40,584 nucleotides of DNA from Candidatus Thermochlorobacter aerophilus (lineage in GTDB: Bacteria > Bacteroidota > Chlorobiia > Chlorobiales > Thermochlorobacteraceae), in contig PHFL01000014.1 of assembly GCA_002794105.1 (NCBI GenBank), positions 37,103-77,686 of the forward strand. Direction: 5' to 3'. Below the pieces are notes generated by a model. The model was not told the DNA's origin. It worked only from the letters and a program-made list of their open reading frames with translations, and ran no database searches. The position numbers and the translations under genes were made by a program. This document shows positions 9,701 through 17,769 of this stretch, piece after piece (positions within the stretch are counted from its first letter, which is position 1; the number at the start of each line of letters is the position of its first letter).

Positions 9701-9840
9701 CCGCCACGATAAGGTCCAATCGAGCGCCACTTCAGGCCGTTGTAGAGTTTTTCATCAAATTGCGTCTGTGCTTCTGCGGCAGCAGCATACACGAAGAGCC
9801 ATCCCAAAAAGAATGCTCTAAAGACAGCTGTCTTTGACAT
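6706..9840 (-). CDS. Secreted Asp-box / VPS10-sortilin-like beta-propeller protein
   Basis: A protein of 1044 residues exported by a signal peptide (FRAFFLGWLFVYAAAAEAQTQ). The body (to about residue 740) holds about eleven Asp-box motifs of the type S/T-x-D-x-G-x-x-W, such as STDAGASW, SKDGGKTW, STDGGDTW, RDGGKTW and TDYGKTW. These mark BNR-type beta-propellers of the VPS10/sortilin and sialidase-like folds. A beta-sandwich-like region and a charged helical C-terminus follow. Proteins of this type and length are common in Bacteroidetes and relatives, and their function is not established. They lack the catalytic arrangement of true sialidases. The start at 9840 was chosen because it begins the signal peptide and has AGGAG upstream. 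A longer reading to 9936 would run through a terminator hairpin. Confidence 0.82.
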   Translation of the reverse strand: MSKTAVFRAFFLGWLFVYAAAAEAQTQFDEKLYNGLKWRSIGPYRGGRSCAVTGVVGQPNVFYFGSTGGGVWKSTDAGASWTNVSDGFFGGSIGAVAVSESDPNVIYVGGGEKTLRGNLSHGYGVWKSLDAGKTWKSMGLMETRHISRIRIHPKNPDLVYVAAIGHAFGPNPERGVFRSKDGGKTWEKVLFVSNDVGAVDLVLDPSNPRIIYASTWRVRRTPYSFESGGEGSGLWKSTDGGDTWQNISQNEGLPKGTLGIIGVTVSPVNPERVWAIIEAEDGGVFRSDDGGKKWIKLNSDRSLRQRAWYYTRIYADTKNPDMVYVLNVEFHRSKDGGRTFTTIPTPHGDHHDLWIDPNDPNRMIIGDDGGAQVTLDGGESWSTYHNQPTAQFYRVTTDNSFPYRIYVAQQDNTTLRIRHRSEGYAITEADWEETAGGESGHIAVDPRDNDIVYGGSYGGLLERFNHRTKERRLINVYPDNPMGHGAEGMKYRFQWNFPIFFSPHDPRTLYAAANVLFKTTNEGQSWEAISPDLTRNDKSKLGPSGGPITKDNTGVEYYCTIFAAAESPIEKGVIWCGSDDGLIHVTRDGGKTWTNVTPKDLPEWTMINSIEINPHEKGSVYVAATRYKLDDFSPYIYKTTDYGKTWKRIVKGINKEHFTRVVRCDPVRKGLLFAGTESGVYISFDDGENWKPFQLNLPIVPITDMTIKDSDLIVSTQGRSIWLIDDISPLRELTPEIAKKDLHLYTPRPTVRMEGSRPEKQPKGMGENLQAGVLFTFYLKDEPDSTKPVKLEIFEANGRLIRSFSSVAKEKSDKLEAKAGSNRFTWNMRYPDAERFEGLVLWGGGTQGPKAVPGKYEARLSFAGKTEKVTFEIIKDPRVSATQKDLEEQFEFLIGIRDKLSETHVAIKQIRDIREQINALTKRLPKDEAKEIHAAAAELTKKLTKIEETLYQTKNRSSQDPLNFPIRLNNKLSSLASVAGWGDNKPTDQMIVVRNELVRQIDEELASLKILLEKDVPAFNELMRQKAIPSVIIKQKLESAVGSN

Positions 9841-9910
9841 GTCCTTTGACTCCTTTGTGTTTTGTTGTTTTGCCCAATGTTGATGATACGATGTGTATTG
9901 ATGTAACAGT

Positions 9911-9936
9911 AAGAGCCACCTTGCAGGGTGGCTCAC
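9911..9936 (-). terminator. Probable terminator after the aconitase gene
   Basis: An 8-bp perfect stem, GAGCCACC (9913-9920) with GGTGGCTC (9927-9934), lies directly after the aconitase stop codon on the minus strand. The U-tract that follows is weak, so termination may be partial and the downstream secreted-protein gene may receive read-through. Confidence 0.5.
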
Positions 9937-9946
9937 TTAGACGTGT

Positions 9947-12226
9947 TTAGGCTTCTTGTTGCTGATGCAGGCGCTGTTTCATTAAGTTTAGTGCAGAGCC
10001 TGCTTTGAACCACTCGATTTGCACCTCGTTGTAGCTATGCGTTGCCAAAATTTCTTCGGTTGTTCCATCTTTGTGATGCAGCACAATTGTCAGCGGTTTA
10101 TTTGGCGCAAAGCTGGTCAGTCCAAGAATGTCGATGGTGTCATCTTCTTGGATTTTGTCATAATCGGCTTTGTTGGCAAAGGTCAGCGCCAACATGCCTT
10201 GCTTTTTGAGATTGGTCTCGTGAATGCGCGCAAACGATTTGGCCAGCACGGCACGCACGCCTAAGTATCGCGGTTCCATGGCAGCATGTTCACGAGAAGA
10301 GCCTTCGCCATAGTTTTCGTCGCCGACCACAATTGAGCCGATACCTTTGGCTTTGTATTGACGCTGCACTTTCGGCACAGGCTCATACTCGCCCGTGAGC
10401 TGATTTTTGACCAAATTGGTTTTGTTGTTGAAGAAATTTGTGGCACCGATGAGCAAGTTGTTGGAAATGTTATCCAAGTGCCCGCGATATTTTAGCCACG
10501 GTCCTGCCATAGAAATGTGGTCGGTGGTGCATTTGCCCTTGACTTTGATGAGCAGCTTTAGCCCTTTCAGGTCAGTGCCCTCCCATGCTGGAAATGGCTC
10601 CAAGAGTTGCAAGCGTTCGGATTTCGGGTCGACAATAATTTTGATGCTTGAGCCATCTACAGCTGGTGGCACATAGCCCGAGTCTTGAACAGCAAATCCT
10701 CGTGGTGGCAGTTCTAATCCCTTTGGTTCATCGAGTTTGACTTCTACGCCCTCTTCGTTGATGAGCGTGTCAGTCATTGGGTTAAAGGTTAATCGTCCAG
10801 CAATTGCCAGCGCCGTTACGATTTCTGGTGAGGCTACAAACGCATGTGTGTTAGGATTGCCATCGTTGCGTGCAGAAAAGTTGCGATTAAACGAGGTGAT
10901 GATAGAATTTTTCTCTTGCTTTTCTGCACCGTGCCGCGCCCACTGACCAATGCAAGGACCGCAGGCATTAGCAAGCACAACTCCCCCAATTTTTTCAAAA
11001 TCCTGTAGCACGCCGTCGCGCTCGGTAGTGTAGCGAATCTGCTCAGAGCCGGGCGTGATGGTAAATTCAGATTTAACTTTCAGCTTTTTCTCGACGGCTT
11101 GGCGCGCCACCGATGCCGCACGTGTGAGGTCTTCGTATGACGAGTTTGTGCAAGACCCAATCAGTCCGACATCCAACTTTTCAGGCCAACCGTTTTTTCT
11201 TACTTCTTCAGCAAATCGTGAGAGCGGTATGGCACGGTCAGGCGTAAAGGGTCCATTGATATGTGGCTCCAATTCTGAAAGGTTGATTTCAATTACTTGG
11301 TCGAAGAATTTTTCAGGCTGTGCATACACTTCTGGGTCACCTGTAAGATGCTCGGCAATTTTGTCAGCTGCTTCTGCTACATCGGCGCGTCCTGTTGCAA
11401 TCAGATAGCGCCGCATAGCCTCATCGTAGCCGAAAACGGATGTAGTAGCACCAACTTCTGCGCCCATGTTAGCAATCGTAGCTTTGCCTGTGCACGAAAT
11501 TGCCTGTGCTCCTTCACCGAAATACTCTAGAATGTATCCTGTGCCGCCTTTCACGGTCAGAATACCGGCCACTTTAAGAATGACATCCTTGGCAGATGTC
11601 CAGCCACTAAGTTTGCCCGTGAGTTTGACGCCGATAAACTTCGGGAAGCGCAATTCCCATGGCATTCCTGCCATGACATCAACACAATCGGCGCCACCAA
11701 CGCCAATGGCAATCATGCCTAAACCACCTGCATTTACAGTGTGTGAATCTGCGCCAATCATCATGCCGCCCGGGAAGGCATAGTTTTCCAAAATCACTTG
11801 ATGAATGATGCCTGCGCCGGGCTTCCAAAACCCAATGCCGTATTTGCTTGATGCCGATGCTAAAAAGTCATACACTTCTCTGTTAGCTTCTAAAGCCGCT
11901 TCCAAATCCTCAGCTGAACCTGATTTTGCCACGATGAGGTGATCGCAATGCACAGTGGTAGGCACTGCAACTTTTGGAATTCCAGCTTGAGCAAATTGCA
12001 GTAGTGCCATTTGTGCCGTTGCATCTTGCATTGCCACGCGGTCAGGCATAAACTCTACGTATGACTTTCCACGCTCGTATTCCACGGTGGCGTTGCCTTG
12101 CGCCAAATGCGAATACAAGATTTTCTCAATTAGCGTCATCGGGCGCTTTAAGACACTGCGTGCTGCAGCCACACGCTCTGGAATCTCGCGATATTTTCCT
12201 CGGATGATTTCAATATCGAAGGCCAT
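9947..12226 (-). CDS. acnA: Aconitate hydratase (mitochondrial-type aconitase)
   Basis: An enzyme of 759 residues that interconverts citrate and isocitrate through cis-aconitate in the citric acid cycle, or in its reductive form in green sulfur bacteria. The three cysteines that hold the [4Fe-4S] cluster are visible: Cys359 in GSCTNSS, and Cys422 and Cys425 in [11 protein letters not shown]. The swivel domain has the substrate-binding motif [10 protein letters not shown]. Length and order of domains match the ACO2-like aconitases found in mitochondria and in the Bacteroidetes/Chlorobi group, rather than the 890-residue AcnA/IRP1 type or AcnB. A good AAGGAG lies upstream of the ATG at 12226. 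It is transcribed alone, with a hairpin after it. Confidence 0.93.
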   Translation of the reverse strand: MAFDIEIIRGKYREIPERVAAARSVLKRPMTLIEKILYSHLAQGNATVEYERGKSYVEFMPDRVAMQDATAQMALLQFAQAGIPKVAVPTTVHCDHLIVAKSGSAEDLEAALEANREVYDFLASASSKYGIGFWKPGAGIIHQVILENYAFPGGMMIGADSHTVNAGGLGMIAIGVGGADCVDVMAGMPWELRFPKFIGVKLTGKLSGWTSAKDVILKVAGILTVKGGTGYILEYFGEGAQAISCTGKATIANMGAEVGATTSVFGYDEAMRRYLIATGRADVAEAADKIAEHLTGDPEVYAQPEKFFDQVIEINLSELEPHINGPFTPDRAIPLSRFAEEVRKNGWPEKLDVGLIGSCTNSSYEDLTRAASVARQAVEKKLKVKSEFTITPGSEQIRYTTERDGVLQDFEKIGGVVLANACGPCIGQWARHGAEKQEKNSIITSFNRNFSARNDGNPNTHAFVASPEIVTALAIAGRLTFNPMTDTLINEEGVEVKLDEPKGLELPPRGFAVQDSGYVPPAVDGSSIKIIVDPKSERLQLLEPFPAWEGTDLKGLKLLIKVKGKCTTDHISMAGPWLKYRGHLDNISNNLLIGATNFFNNKTNLVKNQLTGEYEPVPKVQRQYKAKGIGSIVVGDENYGEGSSREHAAMEPRYLGVRAVLAKSFARIHETNLKKQGMLALTFANKADYDKIQEDDTIDILGLTSFAPNKPLTIVLHHKDGTTEEILATHSYNEVQIEWFKAGSALNLMKQRLHQQQEA

Positions 12227-12480
12227 GTTGTACTCCTTCTGGTTTGAAAAGCTGGCAGGATTTATTTTTTGCGAAAATTAAAAGTAAAAATGCTGTTTTG
12301 AAACTGTTGCGCACTGACTTTCATGGATGCTTCACATGCTTACGCTTCATTCAGCAGGGCAGACCTGATGCCATGCCGAGCACTTTTTTCTGTCATTCCG
12401 AACGCCAGCGAGGAACCCATTCATGAATGCTCATGGATGCTTCACTACGATACGCTTCGTTTAGCAGTTGTCAGCACTAC
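12227..12480. other. Intergenic region between accD and aconitase with palindromic repeats
   Basis: This 254-base spacer lies downstream of accD and upstream of the aconitase gene. It should carry the aconitase promoter near 12230-12300. The accD-proximal half contains a full inverted copy of the dispersed palindromic repeat (12392-12476) and a partial one (about 12321-12352). Confidence 0.5.
12392..12476 (-). repeat. Dispersed palindromic intergenic repeat, single inverted copy
   Basis: This copy begins GTCATTCCGAACG..CGAGGAA and ends GGATGCTTCA..ACGCTTCGTTTAGCA. That is the reverse complement of the units at 15086-15313. A second, partial copy (about 12321-12352, ATGGATGCTTCA..ACGCTTCATTCAGCA) lies just before it. 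Confidence 0.65.
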
Positions 12481-13320
12481 TCAGTCGCACACCAAGCTGA
12501 GCAGCTGTTCAATTTTGTGTTTTAACTCTTTGCGCGGCACAATGAAATCAATAAAGCCATGTTCTCGAACAAATTCTGCGGTTTGAAAACCTTCAGGCAA
12601 CTCGCGCTTGATGGTCTCTTTGATGACCCGTGGTCCAGCAAAACCAATCAGTGCCCCCGGTTCAGCAAGATTGAAATCTCCCAGCATGGCAAATGAGGCA
12701 GTAACGCCGCCTGTGGTCGGGTCGGTCATCAGCGAAATGTAAGGGATGCCTTTTTCATGCAAGCGCGTCAGTTTAGCCGCCGTCTTTGCCATTTGCATGA
12801 GTGAAAGTGCCGATTCCATCATTCTTGCGCCACCTGACTGCGAAATGATAATTAGCGGCGCATGTCGCTCGCAACTTTTATCAATCGCTCGTGAGATTTT
12901 TTCTCCGACCACCGACCCCATTGAGCCTCCAATAAAGCCGAAATCCATTGCCGAGACCACACATTCCCTGCTCCCAATCGTCCCTATAGCGGTGCGACAC
13001 GCATCCATTATCTTCATCTTCTTGATAGTCGCTTCAATGCGGTCAATGTAACGCTTGGTATCGACAAAGTTCAGTGGGTCGGCAGATTTCAAATTAGCAT
13101 CAAGTTCTTCGAACTTTTCCCTATCGAAGAGAATCTCAAAGTACTTTTGTGGCGAAATTCGGAAGTGATAACCGCATTCAGGGCAGGTGTAGATATTGTC
13201 TTCAAGTTGCTTACGGTGAATCATTGCACCGCAGCGGTCGCATTTCGTCCATAAGCCCTCTGGAATATCTCGCTTCTGTTCGGTAAGAATCGCCGGTTTT
13301 GCTCGCTTATACCACGCCAT
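12481..13320 (-). CDS. accD: Acetyl-CoA carboxylase carboxyltransferase subunit beta
   Basis: A subunit of 279 residues of the carboxyltransferase that moves the carboxyl group from carboxybiotin to acetyl-CoA, giving malonyl-CoA for fatty acid synthesis; it works with AccA. The N-terminal zinc ribbon is complete: Cys27 and Cys30 in KCDRCGA, Cys46 and Cys49 in TCPECGYHF. The crotonase-like domain shows [20 protein letters not shown] and [17 protein letters not shown], typical of AccD. The length is normal for the family. It lies 83 bases downstream of serA on the same strand, and no terminator is seen between them. Confidence 0.95.
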   Translation of the reverse strand: MAWYKRAKPAILTEQKRDIPEGLWTKCDRCGAMIHRKQLEDNIYTCPECGYHFRISPQKYFEILFDREKFEELDANLKSADPLNFVDTKRYIDRIEATIKKMKIMDACRTAIGTIGSRECVVSAMDFGFIGGSMGSVVGEKISRAIDKSCERHAPLIIISQSGGARMMESALSLMQMAKTAAKLTRLHEKGIPYISLMTDPTTGGVTASFAMLGDFNLAEPGALIGFAGPRVIKETIKRELPEGFQTAEFVREHGFIDFIVPRKELKHKIEQLLSLVCD

Positions 13321-13403
13321 ACACTAAAAATTACTTTTTGTCTGCTCTAGTGCTTAAGATAACACGGTCTGTTCAGCCTACAAAAGCCTTTGCTTTGGAT
13401 TTT

Positions 13404-14984
13404 TCAGACCTTCACCAGACGTGGGGAATAGACGCCTTCTACTTCGCTGACGCGCTTCAAGGTTGCTGGCGAGAGAGCTTCATCGAGGCAGATGACGGTC
13501 AGCGCTTTTGTCTTTTCTTCGTTGCGCGAAAGCGAGATGTTGGCAATGTTGATGCTTGCCCGAAGCAACCGTGCTCCCACGCGTGCCATCACTCCGGGCT
13601 TATCGTCATTGGTGTAAATCAGGATGTACCCTTCAGGTTTGAACTCACAAATAAAGTGGTCATAGATGACAACGCGCATATCTTTTGCCCCCAACACTAT
13701 ACCACCGAGCCGCTTTTTGCCCTCGCTGGTTTCGTAGTTGACCACAATTAAGTTCTGGTAGTCAGGGTGTTCTTTTTCGTGTTGAGATTGAACATTGATG
13801 TTGAGTTCGCTGGCTTTTGCAAACACATTGATGTAGTTAATTTCTTGATGTTGCACTTCATCGAGCAATCCCTTGAGCGCTGCTGCAGAAATGGCTTGTG
13901 AAAATTTGCGTAGAAATTCGCCGTAACTGACAATCGTTATGGATTGCGGTGTGCCATCTAACAGTTGTGCACACATTGACCCGAGCTTTTCAGCCAGTGC
14001 CAAGTAGACTTTGACTTCAGTCTTTTGCGCCAGCTCGACCGTTGTAGCATTCACTGCGCCGACCAGTGCCCCTGTCTTTTTCCAGTCAATTACTTGCTGG
14101 GCAATTTGCAGAGCAACTTTTTCTTGTGCCTCTACTGTCGAGGCAGCAATGTGCGGCGTCATGATAACATTTTCGAGCTTGAGCAAAGGATTATCAGGCA
14201 AGATGGGTTCTACTTCAAACACATCCAATGCTGCTGCAGCGACTTTGCCTGATGCAATCGCTTCGGCAAGGTCTGCTTCATTGACAATACCGCCACGTGC
14301 GCAATTGACGATGCGCACTCCCGGCTTCATCAGCGCAATGGTCTCGGCACGAATTAAGTTGCGTGTTGTTTCGCTATAGGGCGTATGCACCGTGATGAAG
14401 TCCGCTTCTCGGAACAGCTCTTCTAATGACACCAGTCGAATGTCGAGCTTGCTTGCGACTTCTTCAGAGACCATTGGGTCAAAGGCAATGATGTGCATGC
14501 CAAAGGCTTGCATACGCAAGGCAACTTCACGACCGATTTTGCCCAGCCCAATGACGCCAAGTGTCTTGCCATCTAACTCTCGACCCAACCATTTCTTTTT
14601 ATTCCAGATATTTTGCTTGAGTTCAGCATGAGCTTGCGGCAACATGCGCGCCACTGCCAAAATCATCGCGCAAGTGTGTTCAGCGGCTGAAATGGTGTTG
14701 CCGCCCGGCGTATTCATGACAATGATGCCTTTGCGCGTTGCCGCATCGATATCAATGTTATCTACACCTGCCCCTGCTCTGCCAATTAGCTTGAGCTTGT
14801 GAGCGCAGTCTAAAATGTCGCTGGTTAGCTTCGTGGCGCTTCTGACCAGCACCACTTCATAGTGTCCAATCTCCGCCTTGAGCTCTTCCTTCGATAGCTT
14901 CTGCTTCTCGACAACCTCGAAACCGTTTTGGCGCAAAAGTTCACCGCAAGTTTTTTCAATGTTGTCTAAGATGAGTGTTTTCAT
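13404..14984 (-). CDS. serA: D-3-phosphoglycerate dehydrogenase
   Basis: An enzyme of 526 residues that oxidises 3-phosphoglycerate to 3-phosphohydroxypyruvate with NAD, the first step of serine synthesis. The NAD-binding motif GLGKIG lies at 146-151. The catalytic residues Arg230 (NCARGGIVNE), Glu259 (FEVEP) and His278 (MTPHIAAS) are present. After the dehydrogenase core come the intervening ASB domain (about 320-450) and a C-terminal ACT domain (GYILIYTNDDKPGVMARVG), the long form of the enzyme found in Bacillus and Mycobacterium. The ACT domain suggests allosteric control by serine. A 406-base repeat-rich spacer separates it from bshB1 upstream. Confidence 0.95.
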   Translation of the reverse strand: MKTLILDNIEKTCGELLRQNGFEVVEKQKLSKEELKAEIGHYEVVLVRSATKLTSDILDCAHKLKLIGRAGAGVDNIDIDAATRKGIIVMNTPGGNTISAAEHTCAMILAVARMLPQAHAELKQNIWNKKKWLGRELDGKTLGVIGLGKIGREVALRMQAFGMHIIAFDPMVSEEVASKLDIRLVSLEELFREADFITVHTPYSETTRNLIRAETIALMKPGVRIVNCARGGIVNEADLAEAIASGKVAAAALDVFEVEPILPDNPLLKLENVIMTPHIAASTVEAQEKVALQIAQQVIDWKKTGALVGAVNATTVELAQKTEVKVYLALAEKLGSMCAQLLDGTPQSITIVSYGEFLRKFSQAISAAALKGLLDEVQHQEINYINVFAKASELNINVQSQHEKEHPDYQNLIVVNYETSEGKKRLGGIVLGAKDMRVVIYDHFICEFKPEGYILIYTNDDKPGVMARVGARLLRASINIANISLSRNEEKTKALTVICLDEALSPATLKRVSEVEGVYSPRLVKV

Positions 14985-15390
14985 ACACTGTTGTTTTGAT
15001 GCAAGGAAAAGACAAAGATACGAATTGTTTGCGACTGCATGCGGTTAGCATCACTTGCCATGCAGGGCATCTACATTCCCTCTCGGTCATGCTGAACAAA
15101 GCGCAGCATAGTGAAGCATCCATGCACCAGATTCCTTGCTATTGTTCGGAATGATGCCACCATGTCATGCTGAACGAAGCCTAAGCGCTGTGAAACATCC
15201 ACGCACTGGATTTCTCGTTAATCGCTCGGAATAACGCCACTGTGTCATGCTGAACGAAGCGCAAGCGTGGTGAAGCATCCATGAGTGGATTCCTCGCTAC
15301 CGCTCGGAATGACAGAAAAATTCAGTATGACAGGAAAAACGCTTGGCATGCCGCAAAAAGGAGTGCTTGGCATGAATGTGCAATGCTTTG
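14985..15390. other. Repeat-rich spacer between bshB1 and serA
   Basis: 406 bases without a gene. Most of it is a tandem array of three palindromic repeat units (15086-15313). It lies after the bshB1 stop codon, and the serA promoter should lie in its left end. TTGGCATG occurs twice (near 15343 and 15368). Confidence 0.5.
15086..15313. repeat. Three tandem copies of a 70-72 bp imperfect palindrome (REP/BIME-like)
   Basis: Units start at 15086, 15164 and 15244, a period of 78-80 bases. Each opens with GTCATGCTGAACRAAGC, carries GTGAARCATCCA in the middle and ends with GATTYCTYG..GCTCGGAATRAC. The two ends are imperfect inverted copies, so each unit can fold into a hairpin. The first two units are followed by short, similar spacers (GCCACCAT, GCCACTGT). 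Single or partial copies occur at 12392, 35401 and 40440. Confidence 0.8.
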
Positions 15391-16116
15391 CTAACAAAAG
15401 ACGCTTGAAAATGTTTTGACGGGCATGATGTTCGGATAAAGAAATCCTTCGCCGTAACGCACCCCGATGAGCTCGCCAAAATACTTGGCACGCGCTTCAA
15501 TTGCTTCTAAAAATTCCTTACGCGAAATGTATGATTCTGGCTCCTTAGACTGTGGATTGTAGAACTGTGATTTGAATGCCATCAGCCCTTGCCGAGATGC
15601 CTCAAATGTATCCGAGACGTCTACAATGAAACTTGGCACGGCGAATCGGTCTTGAAGGTAGTAGAGCAAGAATTTCGGTCTATGCCGTTCTTGAAGATGT
15701 TTTTTTTCTTTGGTTTTGATTTTGATAAGACCTGAGTAGAAGCAGGCATCGGCAATAAGTTTGGCTGCACGTTCGTGGTCAGGATGCCGTTCAATCGGCT
15801 GCGGTGCAAAGACCACCGTAGGTCGATAGTGCCGAATGACGGTGATGATTTTCAATAAATTTTCGCGCGAGTGCTCGAATCGAGTATCGCCTAAATTGAG
15901 ATTGATGCGTTCGGCATATCCTAAGTGTCGTGCTGCTTCTAGGGCTTCCTGACGCCGCACCCGACGTGTGCCACGTGTGCCCATTTCTCCTTCGGTGAGG
16001 TCGCAGACGACCACATGCTTGCCTTCACGCTGGAGTTTCAGCAAAGTGGCTGAACAGCTGATTTCTACATCATCAGGATGTGCCCCAAAAGCTAAAGCGT
16101 AGATTGGCTCTGGCAT
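15391..16116 (-). CDS. bshB1: Bacillithiol biosynthesis deacetylase BshB1 (LmbE/PIG-L family)
   Basis: A zinc-dependent N-acetylglucosaminyl-malate deacetylase of 241 residues, the second step of bacillithiol synthesis. The zinc site is seen in GAHPDDVE (His13, Asp15, Asp16) and in ERHPDHERAAKL (His111, Asp113, His114). The stretch DLTEGEMGTRGTRRVRRQEA is characteristic of BshB1 rather than of the broader LmbE family. Green sulfur bacteria are reported to make an N-methylated bacillithiol, which fits. It begins 12 bases after the stop of the diguanylate cyclase gene, so it is probably the last gene of that unit. The segment after the zinc motif (ISCSATL) deviates from the usual glycine-rich form. 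Confidence 0.85.
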   Translation of the reverse strand: MPEPIYALAFGAHPDDVEISCSATLLKLQREGKHVVVCDLTEGEMGTRGTRRVRRQEALEAARHLGYAERINLNLGDTRFEHSRENLLKIITVIRHYRPTVVFAPQPIERHPDHERAAKLIADACFYSGLIKIKTKEKKHLQERHRPKFLLYYLQDRFAVPSFIVDVSDTFEASRQGLMAFKSQFYNPQSKEPESYISRKEFLEAIEARAKYFGELIGVRYGEGFLYPNIMPVKTFSSVFC

Positions 16117-16128
16117 AGCACTCTGTGC

Positions 16129-17769
16129 TTAGCAAGCGACACAGTTTCTTCCTGCAGCTTTGGCTTCGTAGAGTTTTGCATCGGCGCTGGCAAGCAAGTG
16201 TGCAGCACTTTTCTTAGCGCAACTGTCAGCAATGCCGAAGCTAATCGTTACATGCAAGCCTTCTGCAAGGCTTTCCCAATAGTGGGTTGCCACAGCGTTG
16301 CGCATCTTTTCGCATGCCACTGCAGCACTGTGAAGTGGAGTTTCAGGGAAAATCAACGCAAATTCTTCGCCACCATAACGGGCAACAATATCAGAGACAC
16401 GTGAGCTCTGACGCAGAATATGCGCAATAATTTTTAAGACCTCATCACCTACCTGATGTGAGTAGGTATCATTAACCCGCTTGAAGAAATCTACATCTGC
16501 TATAGCTAATGTCATGACACTGCCATAGCGGCGCACGCGCTCAAATTCTCTCTGCAAAGTCTCATCAAAAAATCGACGATTATAGACGCCTGTCAGTCCA
16601 TCCGTTGTGGCTTGCAGAAAAAGTTGCTCGGCTTGCTTGCGCAGCATGGCATTGATTTCGGCAAGCTCCATCGTCTTTCGGCGATATTCCTCGGCTTCGC
16701 GCTGCTTACTTTCCAGCTCATACTGCACTTGCAAGCTTATCAGCCGTCGATGATTTTCTTCGTTCAGCAATGAGCGTTCCATTCTGTGAAAACTCTCATA
16801 GTGCTGAAGCGCCATCTTAAAATCGCCCTTCTGCTTATGCACAATTGCCAAAGCATAATGAGCTGCAAGCAGTTGCGACTTACAGTTTGCCGCTTCCGCC
16901 AAACTTAGAGCACGATACAGCACCGAGATGGCTTGTTCATACTGCTGCTGCCTTGCATGCAATTTGCCAATAGCGATAAGCACCTCTGCCATGCTGGCTC
17001 TGTCATGCAATTTTTCTCTGATAGCCAGACTCTGATTGAGCATGTCAAAGGCTTGCTGAAAATTGCCCATTTGTCCATAGACCTCTCCTTTGCTTTGCAG
17101 CACAAAGGCTTTGCTTGCCTCATCGTTGAGCTCATGGGCAATCTCAAAACTCTTTTCAAAGCACTCGAGCGCTTTTTGATACTCGCCCATTTTTCCATAA
17201 ACACAACCTATGCTGTTGTATAGTTGTCCTTCGCCTAACTTATCATGCGCACGTTGCCGCAGCTCGAGACTTTCCTGATAATACTGCAGGGCTCGTGGAT
17301 AATCTTCTAACAAAAAATAGACGGCACCAACTGCTGCCAGTGATGCCGCTTCACTAGATGGGTTATTGATTTGCTGACTTAGCTTCATGCTGTTGAGAGC
17401 ACACTCAAGAGCTTGAGGATAATCGCCAAGCTGTCGATACACAATGCTAAGGTTATGCCATGCTGTGATGCAACCTTCGTAATCTTCCAACTTTTTGAAC
17501 AACGCTAACGCTTCTTTGAGCGCCTTGAGTGCTTTGTCATAATTTGCTAAACGCCAGTGACAGACCCCAATATTTCTCAGGCTGTAAGCAAAGCCAGAGA
17601 TGTAGCCTTGCGTTTTGGCTAACTTGTATGCTTCTTTTGCTGCCGCCAGCGCACGCAGTGTGTCCTGACGCCACAGCCTCACACTCTCTGCATTGAGTCG
17701 GTCAACCTCTCCAGACTTATCTGTCGCATGTTGCAGCAGCCAGTCTGAAGCGATTGTCTTTTCACTCAT
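16129..17769 (-). CDS. TPR-GGDEF diguanylate cyclase
   Basis: A cytoplasmic protein of 546 residues without membrane segments. Residues about 20-340 form eight or nine tetratricopeptide repeats (for example AFAYSLRNIGVCHWRLANYDKA-like units), followed by a coiled coil (about 345-385). The C-terminal GGDEF domain (about 388-546) has TDGLTGVYNRRFF, an active-site GGEEF at 466-470 and an inhibitory RxxD site (Arg457, Asp460) exactly five residues before it. It should therefore make c-di-GMP from GTP and be inhibited by its product. It has no receiver domain. Its ATG overlaps the end of the histidine kinase gene by 8 nt, suggesting coupled translation and joint function. The TPRs probably serve as the input or docking surface. 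Confidence 0.9.
   Translation of the reverse strand: MSEKTIASDWLLQHATDKSGEVDRLNAESVRLWRQDTLRALAAAKEAYKLAKTQGYISGFAYSLRNIGVCHWRLANYDKALKALKEALALFKKLEDYEGCITAWHNLSIVYRQLGDYPQALECALNSMKLSQQINNPSSEAASLAAVGAVYFLLEDYPRALQYYQESLELRQRAHDKLGEGQLYNSIGCVYGKMGEYQKALECFEKSFEIAHELNDEASKAFVLQSKGEVYGQMGNFQQAFDMLNQSLAIREKLHDRASMAEVLIAIGKLHARQQQYEQAISVLYRALSLAEAANCKSQLLAAHYALAIVHKQKGDFKMALQHYESFHRMERSLLNEENHRRLISLQVQYELESKQREAEEYRRKTMELAEINAMLRKQAEQLFLQATTDGLTGVYNRRFFDETLQREFERVRRYGSVMTLAIADVDFFKRVNDTYSHQVGDEVLKIIAHILRQSSRVSDIVARYGGEEFALIFPETPLHSAAVACEKMRNAVATHYWESLAEGLHVTISFGIADSCAKKSAAHLLASADAKLYEAKAAGRNCVAC

Noticed and set aside
9841..9936. N-terminal extension of the Asp-box protein
   Set aside because: The extension runs through a terminator hairpin. 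The ATG at 9840 starts a clear signal peptide and has AGGAG upstream.
15086..15313. Possible CRISPR array
   Set aside because: Units are 70-72 bp, diverged and separated by about 8 conserved bases, without unique 30-40 bp spacers and with no cas genes nearby. They are palindromic interspersed repeats.
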